DNA from: Sphingomonas jatrophae
GTDB lineage: Bacteria; Pseudomonadota; Alphaproteobacteria; Sphingomonadales; Sphingomonadaceae
Reading direction: 5' to 3'
Assembly (NCBI RefSeq): GCF_900113315.1
Contig: NZ_FOZG01000002.1
Location: 806,001-870,000, forward strand
Length of the DNA stretch: 64,000 nt
Shown one piece after another: positions 8,400 to 17,250 of this stretch. Under the pieces are notes generated by a model that did no database searches, had not been told where the DNA came from, and saw only the letters and a program-made list of their open reading frames with translations. Position 1 is the stretch's first letter; each line of letters starts with the position of its first letter. A program made the translations under genes and the position numbers.

Positions 8400-9674
8400 A
8401 TGATCCTGCCCCTACTCCTCGCCGCCGCCACGCCCGCCCCTGCCCCGTCCGAGGCGGAGCTGCGCCGCACGATCGAGGCGCTGGTCGGCTTCGGCACGCG
8501 CCACACGCTCTCGACGACGACCGATCCGAAGCGCGGCATCGGTGCGGCACGCAACTGGGGTGCGGCCCGCTTCGCCGCCATCTCCAGGGATTGCGGCGGC
8601 TGCCTGACGATCGAGCGCCCGGCCGAGCGCTTCACCGGCCCGCGCGCGCCCGACGGCGTCGTGGTGGAGGATGTGATCGCAATCCAGCGCGGCACCGGCG
8701 ATCCGAACCGCGTCGTCATCATCCAGGCGCATATCGACAGCCGCGCCTCCGACGTGATGGACGCCAAGATCGACGCGCCGGGCGCCAATGACGACGCCTC
8801 CGGCTCGGCGCTGGTGGTCGAGGCGGCGCGGCTGCTGTCGCGGGAGAAGCATGCCGGCACCATCGTCTATGCGCTGCTGTCGGGCGAGGAACAGGGGCTG
8901 TGGGGCGGCAAGCTGCTCGCCGCGGAAGCGGGCAAGCGCGGCTGGCAGGTCGCGGCCGTGCTCAACAACGACATCGTCGGCAACATCCACGGCCAGGGCG
9001 GCCAGACCGACGCCAGCCACGTCCGCGTGTTCAGCGAAGGCATCCGCGCCGCGGAGGATGACGCGGCAACCAAGGCGCGCCGCGCCATCGGCGGCGAGGA
9101 TGACGGCCCCTCGCGCGCGCTGGCCAAGGCGATCGCGCGCGTCGCGGGCGACCAGAAGCTGCTGCCCGCCATGCTCGTCCGCCGGCCCGACCGGTTCGGC
9201 CGCGGCGGCGATCACACGCCCTTCCTCGAGGCGGGCTATCCCGCCGTCCGCTTCTCGGAAGCAGCGGAGAATTACGACCGCCAGCACCAGGACTTGCGGA
9301 CACAGGACGGCAAACGCTTCGGCGACACGATCGACGGCGTGGATTTTCCCTATCTCGCCCGCGTCACCGCGCTGAACGTCGCGGTGGCGCGCGAACTGGC
9401 CGGCGCGCCGGCCGCGCCTGCAACTGCGACCATCGCGGGCGCGGTAACCGCGGACACGATCGTGCGGTGGAGCACGGTGCCAGCCGCCGCAGGCTACCGC
9501 GTGCGCTGGCGCCCGGCGGACCGGATGGACTGGAGCGAACAGCGCGACGTGACGGGCAGCGAACTGAAGCTGCCCAACGTCAACATCGACGACCATGTCT
9601 TCGGCGTCTCCGCCCTGGCGGCGGACGGACGCGAAAGCCTCGTCACCTTTGCGGGGGCGGCACCCCGGCGCTGA
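8400..9674 (+). CDS. M28-family zinc metallopeptidase, exported
   Basis: A 424-residue aminopeptidase-type M28 protein with a short signal peptide. Candidate zinc ligands and catalytic residues appear in family order: His and Asp in IIQAHIDSR, Asp in PGANDDASG, the Glu pair in SGEEQGLWG, Asp in NNDIVGN, and His in GGDHTPF. The last roughly 85 residues (TADTIVRWSTVPAAAGYRVRW onward) resemble a fibronectin-III-like domain. It would act in the periplasm or outside the cell on peptides. The start is the ATG at 8400; the signal sequence is short, so an in-frame alternative cannot be fully excluded. Confidence 0.9.
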   Translation: MILPLLLAAATPAPAPSEAELRRTIEALVGFGTRHTLSTTTDPKRGIGAARNWGAARFAAISRDCGGCLTIERPAERFTGPRAPDGVVVEDVIAIQRGTGDPNRVVIIQAHIDSRASDVMDAKIDAPGANDDASGSALVVEAARLLSREKHAGTIVYALLSGEEQGLWGGKLLAAEAGKRGWQVAAVLNNDIVGNIHGQGGQTDASHVRVFSEGIRAAEDDAATKARRAIGGEDDGPSRALAKAIARVAGDQKLLPAMLVRRPDRFGRGGDHTPFLEAGYPAVRFSEAAENYDRQHQDLRTQDGKRFGDTIDGVDFPYLARVTALNVAVARELAGAPAAPATATIAGAVTADTIVRWSTVPAAAGYRVRWRPADRMDWSEQRDVTGSELKLPNVNIDDHVFGVSALAADGRESLVTFAGAAPRR

Positions 9675-9696
9675 GCCGGGGCGCGCGCTCAAGCCC

Positions 9697-10635
9697 TCAA
9701 CAGCGGCAGAGCGTCTTGCCGCGTGCCGCCACCCGCTTGCGTGCGGGCGCGTGCCACACACGGCGCGGCGCCGAGACCGTCTCGTAGCTGGTCGTCGTCG
9801 TCGTCGTGGTCGTGACCTGCGGCGCCGTCTGCACCGTCACGATCGTGGCGCCGCCGGGCGTCTCCACCACGGTGGTGCCCGGTGCCGGGCTGTAGCGATA
9901 GGGTGCCGACGAATAGCTGTCGTAGCGATAGCCAGGCCGCATCGGCGGCGGCGGCATCAGCGGCCCGCCGGGGGCGACCGGCGGGTAAGCGCGTGCATCG
10001 CGATCATGCTTGCCGCCCTTGCCGCGCTTCCAGTCGCCGCGATAGCCGACGGCATCGTCGGCATATTCGACGCCGTCGTCGAAGCCGTCGTCATAGCCAT
10101 CCTCGTAGCCGTCGTCATAAGCGGCGCCCGCGCTTGCCGTCGTCGAGCGGCGATCCCAGTCGATCCCGCCGCGCCAATCCCGCACGCGGCCGGCACCATC
10201 CACCATCACGGCATCGTCATAATAGCGATACCAGTTATAGCCGGCGGCCGGCGCACTGAGGCCCCATCCGCCCCAGTTGGAGATGTAGTAATTGGGCGCG
10301 ATCCACGTGCGCGGCACGTAATAGCCGACGAACGGACGGCGATAGCCGGCAAAGCCGCCCTGCCAGCGACCGGCGAAACCGGGATGGCCGACCCAGCCAC
10401 CCGGACGGACGCCGCCGGGCACACCGGGATGCACGCCGCCGGCAAAGCCCGGCCGGATGCCGCCGGGCTGCGGCATGGGCCGTACGCCCCCGGTCCAGCC
10501 GCCGGGCCCCCAGCCGCCGCCCGGCCGCACCATCGGGCCATGGCCGACATTCATCGTCGCAGGTGCGCCGCCGGCCACCGCCATTGCGGGGACGAACGCC
10601 ACCGCCGCCGCCAGCATTCCGATCAGCACCCGCAT
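9697..10635 (-). CDS. RcnB-family periplasmic protein with acidic and poly-Thr low-complexity segments
   Basis: A 312-residue exported protein. Signal peptide (residues 1-22), then a long Gly/Pro/Trp-rich segment, then an RcnB-like core (YYVPRTWIAPNYYISNW ... YNWYRYYDDAVMVDGAGRV) as found in periplasmic proteins linked to nickel/cobalt homeostasis. After the core comes a run of DGY/DGF/DDG repeats (acidic), a proline-rich part, a stretch of eight Thr residues and a basic C-terminus ending in a Cys-Arg-Cys tail. Metal handling is only an inference. The start at 10635 is preferred over 10656 because it begins the signal peptide. Confidence 0.75.
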   Translation of the reverse strand: MRVLIGMLAAAVAFVPAMAVAGGAPATMNVGHGPMVRPGGGWGPGGWTGGVRPMPQPGGIRPGFAGGVHPGVPGGVRPGGWVGHPGFAGRWQGGFAGYRRPFVGYYVPRTWIAPNYYISNWGGWGLSAPAAGYNWYRYYDDAVMVDGAGRVRDWRGGIDWDRRSTTASAGAAYDDGYEDGYDDGFDDGVEYADDAVGYRGDWKRGKGGKHDRDARAYPPVAPGGPLMPPPPMRPGYRYDSYSSAPYRYSPAPGTTVVETPGGATIVTVQTAPQVTTTTTTTTSYETVSAPRRVWHAPARKRVAARGKTLCRC

Positions 10636-10751
10636 ATCGCACCGCTCCCAAAGCACGCCGCCGCAAACGGACGGAATGGTTAGCGGTTGCGTAACATTTC
10701 GGAGGGCGGCTGTGCCAGAAAGGGTGCGCGGCGCGCCTGTCTCTATTTGGG

Positions 10752-11234
10752 TCAGCCGATCCGCGTCGCCAGCAGGGCGGCGATCGCCTCCACCCCGACG
10801 CGGTCGGCATCGTCGAAGCGGCCCGCGACGGGGCTATCCAGGTCGATCACGCCGAGCAGACGGCCATCCTGCACGACGGGCACGACCAGCTCGGACGCGG
10901 ATGCGGCATCGCAGGCGATGTGGCCCGGAAAGGCATGCACATCCGCCACCACCTGCGATTGGAGCGTCGCCGCCGCCGCTCCGCACACGCCCTTACCGAA
11001 GGCGATGCGGATGCACGCCGCCTTTCCCTGGAACGGGCCGAGCACCAGTTCCCCGTCCACCGCACGGTAGAAGCCGGCCCAGTTCAGCTCGGGCAGATAT
11101 TCCCACAGCAAGGCGGCGGCGTTCGCCATGTTGGCCACGGGGTCGGGCTCGCCCGAGGTGATCGCGTCCACCGCGGCGAGCAGGTCGCGGTAGAGCGCGG
11201 CCTTGTCGGCCGTGTCGATATCGAACTGGTACAT
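10752..11234 (-). CDS. msrC: free methionine-(R)-sulfoxide reductase (GAF domain)
   Basis: A 160-residue cytosolic GAF-domain protein. Three cysteines, Cys74, Cys84 and Cys108, have the spacing (10 and 24 residues) of the catalytic/resolving Cys set of fRMsr enzymes, in GKAACIRIAFGKGVCG and HIACDAASASE. The enzyme reduces free Met-R-sulfoxide with thioredoxin. The start at 11234 gives the usual short helix before the GAF fold. It is the last of three tightly packed minus-strand genes after the RluA-type synthase and ArfB. Confidence 0.92.
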   Translation of the reverse strand: MYQFDIDTADKAALYRDLLAAVDAITSGEPDPVANMANAAALLWEYLPELNWAGFYRAVDGELVLGPFQGKAACIRIAFGKGVCGAAAATLQSQVVADVHAFPGHIACDAASASELVVPVVQDGRLLGVIDLDSPVAGRFDDADRVGVEAIAALLATRIG

Positions 11235-11253
11235 GGCAATCCTCGTGATGGGC

Positions 11254-11667
11254 TCAGTCGAAGCCGGGCTTGCGCCGGCCGGCCTTGATCGCACCGCGCG
11301 CCGCCTTGCTCTCGACGCGCTTGGCCTTGGCCGCGCGGCTGGGCTTGGTGGCGACGCGCTTGATCGGGCGGACATGGGCGCGCGCGACCAGATCCGCCAG
11401 CCGCGCCCGCGCCGCCGTGCGATTCGCCTCGCGCGTGCGATGCTCGCGCGCGGTGACGAGGATCTCGCCCTCGCCGGTCCAGCGGCTTCCCGCCAGATCC
11501 TTCAGCCGGCGATAGACATCGGGCGCGAGGCGCAGCGCATAGACGTCGAGCCGCAGCTGCACGGCCGTCGCCACCTTGTTGACGTTCTGCCCGCCGGGGC
11601 CGGTGGCGGCGAGGAAGCGCTCCTCCAGCGCCGATTCGGGCAGCGGCGGCGGCTCAGGCGACGGCAT
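11254..11667 (-). CDS. arfB: ArfB-type peptidyl-tRNA hydrolase (alternative ribosome rescue)
   Basis: A 137-residue class-I release-factor-like protein without codon-recognition domains. The GGQ catalytic motif is at residues 25-27 (GPGGQNVNK), followed by the compact RF domain and a basic Lys/Arg-rich tail (RPIKRVATKP ... KAGRRKPGFD) that in ArfB enters the empty mRNA channel of stalled ribosomes. Its start overlaps the end of the upstream pseudouridine synthase gene by 14 nt, suggesting coupling. It releases peptides from non-stop ribosomes; this matters in lineages relying on more than tmRNA. Confidence 0.92.
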   Translation of the reverse strand: MPSPEPPPLPESALEERFLAATGPGGQNVNKVATAVQLRLDVYALRLAPDVYRRLKDLAGSRWTGEGEILVTAREHRTREANRTAARARLADLVARAHVRPIKRVATKPSRAAKAKRVESKAARGAIKAGRRKPGFD

Positions 11668-12307
11668 CGGCGAAGTCGGCGAAGGTGGGCGGCAGCGGCG
11701 CTTCGGCCGAGATGGCGGGCTTGGACGGGCGCGGCACCTCCAGTTGCCAGGCATGGAGCAGCATCGCGCGCCCGCCCCGGCCGTAGACGGGATCGCCGAC
11801 GATGGCATGGCCGATGCCCGCGGCCGCATGGACGCGCAGTTGATGGGTGCGCCCGGTCTCCGGCGCGAAGCGGACCAGCGCGCGCCCGCCGCGCGCCGCC
11901 AGCAGGGTCCAGCCGGTGCGTGCCGCCTTCCCCTTGGGCGAGGGCACCATCCGCCACCCCGCCTCGCGCGTCGACACCTTGGCGAGCGGCAGGTCGATCA
12001 TGCCCGATTTGTCCTGCGGCACGCCGTCGAGCACGGCGAGATAGGTCTTGCGCACCTCCCCGGCCTCGAATGCGGCGGACAGGCGGGCATGCGCCTTGGG
12101 ATTGCGCGCGAGCAGGAGGCAGCCGCTCGTATCGCGATCGAGCCGGTGGACGGCACTTGGACGGCGAATAAATCCGAAACGGAGAGAATCGAGGTGATTC
12201 TCCACCGCCAGCGCGCCATCCCGCGGCGCATCGACCGGCAGGCCCGCCGGCTTGTCGAGCACCATGGCCTCGGCGTCTATGAAGAGGATGCGGTCAGCAA
12301 GCAGCAT
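11654..12307 (-). CDS. RluA-family RNA pseudouridine synthase
   Basis: A 217-residue pseudouridine synthase. Catalytic Asp57 lies in HRLDRDTSG, and the conserved TGRTHQLRVH and GDPVYG segments follow. There is no N-terminal S4 domain, so it is the short RluA/RluE-like form; the target (23S rRNA, tRNA or both) cannot be told from the sequence. The start at 12307 is chosen because the family begins just before ILFIDAEAMVLDKP; the upstream extension is hydrophilic and atypical. Divergent from ctrA across about 180 bp. Confidence 0.9.
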   Translation of the reverse strand: MLLADRILFIDAEAMVLDKPAGLPVDAPRDGALAVENHLDSLRFGFIRRPSAVHRLDRDTSGCLLLARNPKAHARLSAAFEAGEVRKTYLAVLDGVPQDKSGMIDLPLAKVSTREAGWRMVPSPKGKAARTGWTLLAARGGRALVRFAPETGRTHQLRVHAAAGIGHAIVGDPVYGRGGRAMLLHAWQLEVPRPSKPAISAEAPLPPTFADFADAVA

Positions 12308-12380
12308 GTTGGATTTTGTTCCCGTATTTTCTTGATGCCGCCGCTTGATGCATCGACGCAACATATTCAGGTCAAAGCGC

Positions 12381-12395
12381 TTTACCTGCCGTTAA
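12381..12395 (+). promoter_or_regulatory. candidate CtrA box upstream of ctrA (TTTA-N7-TTAA)
   Basis: TTTA, seven bases, TTAA (followed by CC) matches the CtrA consensus TTAA-N7-TTAA with one mismatch, about 90 bp before the ctrA start codon. A further half-site GGTTAA follows at 12419-12424. Autoregulation of ctrA is known in Caulobacter; here it is inferred. Confidence 0.5.
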
Positions 12396-12485
12396 CCTTT
12401 TGCCTTCACTGATGCGATGGTTAATGAGGTCGTCGGTCGTGCCGTAGGGACGCGGCAGCTTGGCGAGCGAACAGGGATCTGGCTT

Positions 12486-13187
12486 ATGCGCGTGCTGCTC
12501 ATCGAAGACGATCCGTCGACCGCCAAGGCGATCGAGCTGATGTTGGGGGCCGAAGGCTTCAACGTCTACACCACCGATCTTGGCGAGGAGGGCTTGGACC
12601 TCGGCAAGCTCTACGATTACGACATCATCTGCCTCGATCTCAACCTGCCGGACATGCACGGCTATGACGTGCTGAAGAAGCTGCGCGTCGCCAAGGTGCA
12701 GACGCCGGTGATGATCCTGTCGGGCATTGGCGAGCTGGACAGCAAGGTCCGCGCGCTCGGCTTCGGGGCGGACGATTACATCACCAAGCCGTTCCACCGG
12801 GACGAGCTGGTCGCGCGCATCCACGCGGTCGTGCGCCGCTCCAAGGGCCATTCGCAGTCGGTCATCCGCACCGGCAAGCTGGCGGTGAACCTCGACGCGA
12901 AGACGGTCGAAGTCGACGGCGCGCGGGTCCACCTGACCGGCAAGGAATATGCGATGCTGGAGCTGCTGTCGCTCCGCAAGGGCACCACGCTGACCAAGGA
13001 GATGTTCCTCAACCATCTCTATGGCGGCATGGACGAGCCCGAACTGAAGATCATCGACGTGTTCATCTGCAAGCTGCGCAAGAAGCTGAGCCTCGCGTGC
13101 GGCGGCGAGAACTATATCGAGACGGTGTGGGGCCGCGGCTATGTGCTGCGCGAGCCGGACGAGGCGGATATCGCGCGGGTGGCCTGA
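12486..13187 (+). CDS. ctrA: cell-cycle response regulator CtrA
   Basis: A 233-residue OmpR-type response regulator. Receiver domain: acidic pair Asp8/Asp9, phospho-acceptor Asp51 (CLDLNLPD), and the KPF switch Lys. The C-terminal winged helix contains [26 protein letters not shown] and the recognition-helix region [11 protein letters not shown], which closely matches alphaproteobacterial CtrA and distinguishes it from other OmpR regulators. CtrA controls cell-cycle, envelope and motility genes as the output of the CckA-ChpT relay. The C-terminus ends in Val-Ala rather than the Ala-Ala often described as a ClpXP signal. The start at 12486 gives the canonical MRVLLIEDD; the upstream ATG at 12417 is considered spurious. 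Confidence 0.96.
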   Translation: MRVLLIEDDPSTAKAIELMLGAEGFNVYTTDLGEEGLDLGKLYDYDIICLDLNLPDMHGYDVLKKLRVAKVQTPVMILSGIGELDSKVRALGFGADDYITKPFHRDELVARIHAVVRRSKGHSQSVIRTGKLAVNLDAKTVEVDGARVHLTGKEYAMLELLSLRKGTTLTKEMFLNHLYGGMDEPELKIIDVFICKLRKKLSLACGGENYIETVWGRGYVLREPDEADIARVA

Positions 13188-13220
13188 CGGCCGCCTGACG
13201 CTCTTTCCTTATCGATCTGT

Positions 13221-13317
13221 CGTCACCCTGAACTTGTTTCAGGGTCCACCGTCGTGCCCGGCCCGGCGGTTCCAAGATGCGCCGGCCCGTGGATGCTGAA
13301 ACAAGTTCAGCATGACG
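13221..13317. repeat. inverted pair of 27-bp REP-like palindromes
   Basis: Two copies of a 27-bp element face each other at 13221-13247 and 13291-13317. Each is itself a palindrome around CTGAACTTGTTTCAG, bounded by CGTCA on one side and TCC on the other. They occupy the ctrA to membrane glycosyltransferase intergenic region and could form long hairpins that act as terminators. Confidence 0.75.
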
Positions 13318-13424
13318 AAGGAAGCGCGGGCGGCATTTACGTCCGGGCCGTTGCTTAACGCGATCTCAGCTTTATCCGCATAGCGAGGCGTCGCGGCAGG
13401 CACGCCGCCCGAGGATGACGCTGC

Positions 13425-14687
13425 ATGCGCTGGATCGACCATCTCTCCCGCGAGGACGGCGCGCCCTCGCCGCTCGAGCGCAACCTCCTCCTCCTGATCC
13501 TCCTCGGCGCGCTCATCGTCCGCCTCGCCGCGCTGGCCGTGCTGAACCGCCCGCCCGAGAGTGACGGTGCCGCCTATCTGCGCATGGCGCAGACCGCGAT
13601 CGCCGGCCCCGAGATGCGTGACATCTACGGCAATCTCGCGCTCTATAGCCCGGGCTATCCGCTGTTCCTCACCCTGCCCTTCCGCCTGTTCGGTGCGGAC
13701 GTCGGTGTCGCGCGTGCGGTCAACCTGCTGCTCGGGCTTGCTGCGGTGGCGCTTGCGTGGGGCGTCGGGCGGCGTGCGGCGAACCCGCTCGCCGGCCTGA
13801 TCGCCGCTGCGGGTTGTGCGGTGCTGGTGCCGCTGGTCGCGTCGATCGACGTGCTGGAGCGCGAGCATCTGTCCGTGCCGCTGCTGCTGCTGTTCGTGCT
13901 GCTGGCGATGCGCCTGCCCGATTCACGCCGCGCGGGCCTGATCGCCGCCGCGGCGGGCCTCGTCTTCGGCTATGGACTGCTGACCGGCATCTCCTCCCTG
14001 TTCGCCGGTATCGCCGTCGCGGTTGCGCTGTGGCAGCGGCGGCGCGCCGGGGGCACGGTGATGGCCCCGGCCCTCGCCTTCGCGGTTGCCGCCGCCCTGG
14101 TCGTCGCCCCCTATATCGCGCGCAACGCCGCGAAGCTGGGCGCGCCGGTCTTCTCCACCAATGGCGGCATCAACCTTTATGTCGGCAACAATCCGACCGC
14201 GACGGGCGGCTATGTCGCGCCGAGCGATACGCCGGCCGGCCGCGACTGGAAGGCGACGCGCGCGCGGCTGGGCGAGCTCGGCCATGATACGCTGCTGAAG
14301 CAACTGGCGTTCGAGTGGATGGCGGCGCATCCGGTCGAGACGGCGCTGCTGGACGTGAAGAAGCTCGTCCTGTTCTGGGCACCCGACACGCCCGACGCCG
14401 GCGATGCCGACGGCGGCGGCGCCATCCGCGCGATCCGCTGGGCGGGCGCGGCACAGCATGTCCTTGCGCTGGCACTCGCGCTGGTGGCGTTCGCCGGGTG
14501 GCGGTGGTGGAGGCCGGGCCTGTGGGTGGTCGCCGCGGCGCTGGTCGGCTTCTGGGGCATGCACGGCATCGTCTACGTCATGGCGCGCTACCGGACGCCC
14601 GCCATGCCGCTGGTGCTGGTGCTCGCCGCCGTGCCCGTCGCGGCGCTGGTCGCGCGGCGGCGATCGACGGCGCCGCTCCCCGCCTGA
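13425..14687 (+). CDS. GT-C-type membrane glycosyltransferase (GT39/ArnT-like)
   Basis: A 420-residue polytopic membrane protein with about ten hydrophobic segments. The first membrane segment (residues 22-41) is followed by a loop with the acidic motif PPESDGAAYL, where GT-C enzymes keep the catalytic Asp/Glu, then YSPGYPLFLTLPFRLFG, a pattern typical of PMT/ArnT-like dolichyl- or polyprenyl-phosphate sugar transferases. A large soluble loop (NGGINLYVGNNPTATGG) sits in the middle. It probably moves a sugar from a polyprenyl carrier to a cell-envelope acceptor. Donor and acceptor are unknown. It stands alone between ctrA and the Anbu operon. Confidence 0.75.
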   Translation: MRWIDHLSREDGAPSPLERNLLLLILLGALIVRLAALAVLNRPPESDGAAYLRMAQTAIAGPEMRDIYGNLALYSPGYPLFLTLPFRLFGADVGVARAVNLLLGLAAVALAWGVGRRAANPLAGLIAAAGCAVLVPLVASIDVLEREHLSVPLLLLFVLLAMRLPDSRRAGLIAAAAGLVFGYGLLTGISSLFAGIAVAVALWQRRRAGGTVMAPALAFAVAAALVVAPYIARNAAKLGAPVFSTNGGINLYVGNNPTATGGYVAPSDTPAGRDWKATRARLGELGHDTLLKQLAFEWMAAHPVETALLDVKKLVLFWAPDTPDAGDADGGGAIRAIRWAGAAQHVLALALALVAFAGWRWWRPGLWVVAAALVGFWGMHGIVYVMARYRTPAMPLVLVLAAVPVAALVARRRSTAPLPA

Positions 14688-14775
14688 GCGATCTTCGCGG
14701 CCGCCCGGCTTGCCGCCGCAACGCTTCTGTGCAGACATGCGTTAGGCCCGGAAATCCGGCGCAAAAGGGGTAAAC

Positions 14776-16302
14776 TTGGCCGACATCATCGCTTTCGACG
14801 AAGTCTGGGGCAAGCCGCACGATCCTGCGGGCCGGCCCGAGCTGACGGACCTCGCCGGCTGGATCGCCGACACCCCCGCCAGCGAGCTGCAACGCCGCCA
14901 ACAGGCCGCCGAGGCCGCGTTTCGCCAGCTGGGCATCACCTTCGCCGTCTATGGCGAGGAGGAGGCGGCGGAGCGGATCATCCCGTTCGACATCGTGCCG
15001 CGCATCTTCACCGCGCCCGAATGGCGCCAGCTGTCCGAAGGGCTGGTGCAGCGCGTGGAGGCGATCAACGCCTTCCTGACCGACGTCTACGGGCCGCAGC
15101 GTATCCTCAAGGAAGGGATCGTGCCGGCCGAGCTGATCCTCGCCAATCCGCAGTTCCGCGGCTTCCTCCACGGCACGGTGCCCCCGCACGGCATCTTCGC
15201 CCACATCTGCGGCATCGATCTCGTCCGCACGGGGCCGACCGACTTCTTCGTGCTGGAGGACAATGCCCGCACGCCATCGGGCGTCAGCTACATGCTGGAA
15301 AACCGCGAGGCGATGCTGCGCCTCTGCCCCGAGCTGTTCCAGCGCTATCCCGTCTGCCCGGTCGATCGCTATCCCGATTCGCTGCGCGAGACGATGCAGT
15401 CGGTCGCCCCGCGGCGCGGCGACATGCCCGTCTGCGTGCTGCTGACGCCGGGCCACTTCAACTCCGCCTTCTACGAACACAGCTTCCTGGCCGATTCGAT
15501 GGGGATCGAGCTGGTCGAGGCCGCCGACCTGGAGGTGGACGACGACGTCGTCTGGATGCGCACCATCGAGGGGCGCGTCCGCGTGGACGTGATCTATCGC
15601 CGCATCGACGACGATTATATCGATCCCATCGCCTTTCGGCCGGACAGCCTGCTGGGCGTCCCCGGCCTGATCGCCGCCTATATGGCGGGCAATGTCGCGC
15701 TGGTGAATGCGCCGGGCACGGGCATCGCCGACGACAAGGCGATCTACAGCTACATGCCCGAGATCGTCCGATTCTATTCGGGTGATGAGGCCAAGCTGCC
15801 GAACGTCGAGACCTATCGCTGCCGCGAGCCGCAGGCACTCCAGTACACGCTCGACAATCTCGAGAAGCTGGTGGTGAAGCTGGTCGACGGCTCGGGCGGC
15901 TACGGCATGCTCGTCGGACCGACCGCCACCAAGGCGCAGGTGGCCGAGTTCCGCGCCGCGCTGGTCGCCGAGCCGCACCGCTACATCGCGCAGCCGACGC
16001 TGGCGCTCTCCACCGTGCCGACGCTGACCGAGGCGGGCGTGGCGCCACGCCATGTCGACTTCCGCCCCTTCTGCCTGACCGGCACGCACGGCGTGACGAT
16101 CGTGCCCGGCGGCCTGACCCGCGTGGCGCTGCGCGAGGGATCGCTGGTGGTCAATTCCAGCCAGGGCGGCGGCACCAAGGACAGCCTGATCCTGGCCGAC
16201 GCACCGATGACGCAGAGCATGAGCGGCATGACCCAGTCGATGGGCGCAGGGCTGACGCAGGCCATGGTCGGCATGGTGCAGAGCCTGGGGGAGCCGCGCT
16301 GA
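14776..16302 (+). CDS. circularly permuted ATP-grasp protein of the Anbu operon
   Basis: A 508-residue protein of the circularly permuted ATP-grasp type (formerly DUF404/DUF407). Landmarks are PHGIFAHICGIDLVRTG, FFVLEDNARTPSGVSYMLENR, VDVIYRRIDDDYIDP and KLVDGSGGYGMLVGP, which carry the nucleotide- and metal-binding parts of this permuted fold. ATP-grasp enzymes join a carboxylate to an amine, so it may build a peptide-like product. It starts with TTG at 14776 after AAAAGGGG; no in-frame ATG lies nearby upstream. Its TGA overlaps the next ATG by one base (TGATG). In known genomes this family is found with alpha-E, transglutaminase-like and Anbu genes, as here. Confidence 0.9.
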   Translation: MADIIAFDEVWGKPHDPAGRPELTDLAGWIADTPASELQRRQQAAEAAFRQLGITFAVYGEEEAAERIIPFDIVPRIFTAPEWRQLSEGLVQRVEAINAFLTDVYGPQRILKEGIVPAELILANPQFRGFLHGTVPPHGIFAHICGIDLVRTGPTDFFVLEDNARTPSGVSYMLENREAMLRLCPELFQRYPVCPVDRYPDSLRETMQSVAPRRGDMPVCVLLTPGHFNSAFYEHSFLADSMGIELVEAADLEVDDDVVWMRTIEGRVRVDVIYRRIDDDYIDPIAFRPDSLLGVPGLIAAYMAGNVALVNAPGTGIADDKAIYSYMPEIVRFYSGDEAKLPNVETYRCREPQALQYTLDNLEKLVVKLVDGSGGYGMLVGPTATKAQVAEFRAALVAEPHRYIAQPTLALSTVPTLTEAGVAPRHVDFRPFCLTGTHGVTIVPGGLTRVALREGSLVVNSSQGGGTKDSLILADAPMTQSMSGMTQSMGAGLTQAMVGMVQSLGEPR

Positions 16303-17237
16303 TGCTCTCCCGCACCGCCGCCCACCTCTACTGGATCGGCCGCTATGTCGAACGCGCCGAATTCACCGCCCGCCTGATCGAAGCGACGATCCGGCTCGAC
16401 GCCCTGTCCGCCCGCCCCGCGGGCGAGAGCGCATGGGAAAGCGCGCTGCTCGTCGCCGCGGCCGAATCGGGCTTCGTCGCGACGGGGGAGGAGCGCACGC
16501 CCGCCAATGTCGGCCGCTATCTCACGCTGTCGGCAGATAATCCGTCCTCGATCCGCTCGTGCCTTGATGGAGCGCGGTCCAATGCCAAGTCGGTGCGCAC
16601 CGCGCTCACCCGCGATGCGTGGGAGGCGATCAACCGCAGCTGGCTGAACCTCCGCGGCATGAACGCCGCCGCCGGCCCGCAGGAATGGATGCAGCTGATC
16701 GAAGCGCTGAAGGCGGAAACGCGCGGCTTCGAGGGAGCGGTCCACCGCATGCTGCGCAACGAATCGCACGCCTTCATCGAGCTTGGCGCCGCGGTCGAGC
16801 GAGGCGACAACACCGCGCGCCTGCTGGACGTGAAATATCACCTGCTGCTGCCCGAGGGCGAGCAGGTAGGCGGCCTGATCGACCGGGATCAGTGGACCAC
16901 CATCCTCCACACCGTCTCCGCCGTCACCGCCTATCGCTGGCTCTACCGCGACACGCTGCGCCCGTGGCTGGTGGCGGAACTGCTGCTGACCCGCGGCGAG
17001 ATGCCGCGCTCGCTCGCCGCATCGGCGCATGAGGTGGTCCAGCAACTGTCCTTTATCGGCCGCATCACGGGCATGCAGGGCGAGGCGGATCGGCTGGCCC
17101 GCCAGCGCCAGACCACGCTCGCCCGCGCCTCGATCGAGGAGATCTTCGCCGGCGGGCTGCATGAATGGCTGACCGGCTACATCGTCGAGAATAGCCGCAT
17201 CGACCGCGCCATAGGCGCACAGTTCCGCTTCGCCTGA
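16302..17237 (+). CDS. alpha-E domain protein of the Anbu operon
   Basis: A 311-residue, nearly all-helical protein of the alpha-E (formerly DUF403) family. The N-terminus MLSRTAAHLYWIGRYVERAE is characteristic. The family has no established catalytic residues; it always travels with permuted ATP-grasp proteins and is thought to be their partner. Its start overlaps the preceding stop by one base, so translation is probably coupled, and the transglutaminase-like gene begins 13 nt after its end. Confidence 0.92.
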   Translation: MLSRTAAHLYWIGRYVERAEFTARLIEATIRLDALSARPAGESAWESALLVAAAESGFVATGEERTPANVGRYLTLSADNPSSIRSCLDGARSNAKSVRTALTRDAWEAINRSWLNLRGMNAAAGPQEWMQLIEALKAETRGFEGAVHRMLRNESHAFIELGAAVERGDNTARLLDVKYHLLLPEGEQVGGLIDRDQWTTILHTVSAVTAYRWLYRDTLRPWLVAELLLTRGEMPRSLAASAHEVVQQLSFIGRITGMQGEADRLARQRQTTLARASIEEIFAGGLHEWLTGYIVENSRIDRAIGAQFRFA

Positions 17238-17250
17238 TGCAGGTCCTGAA

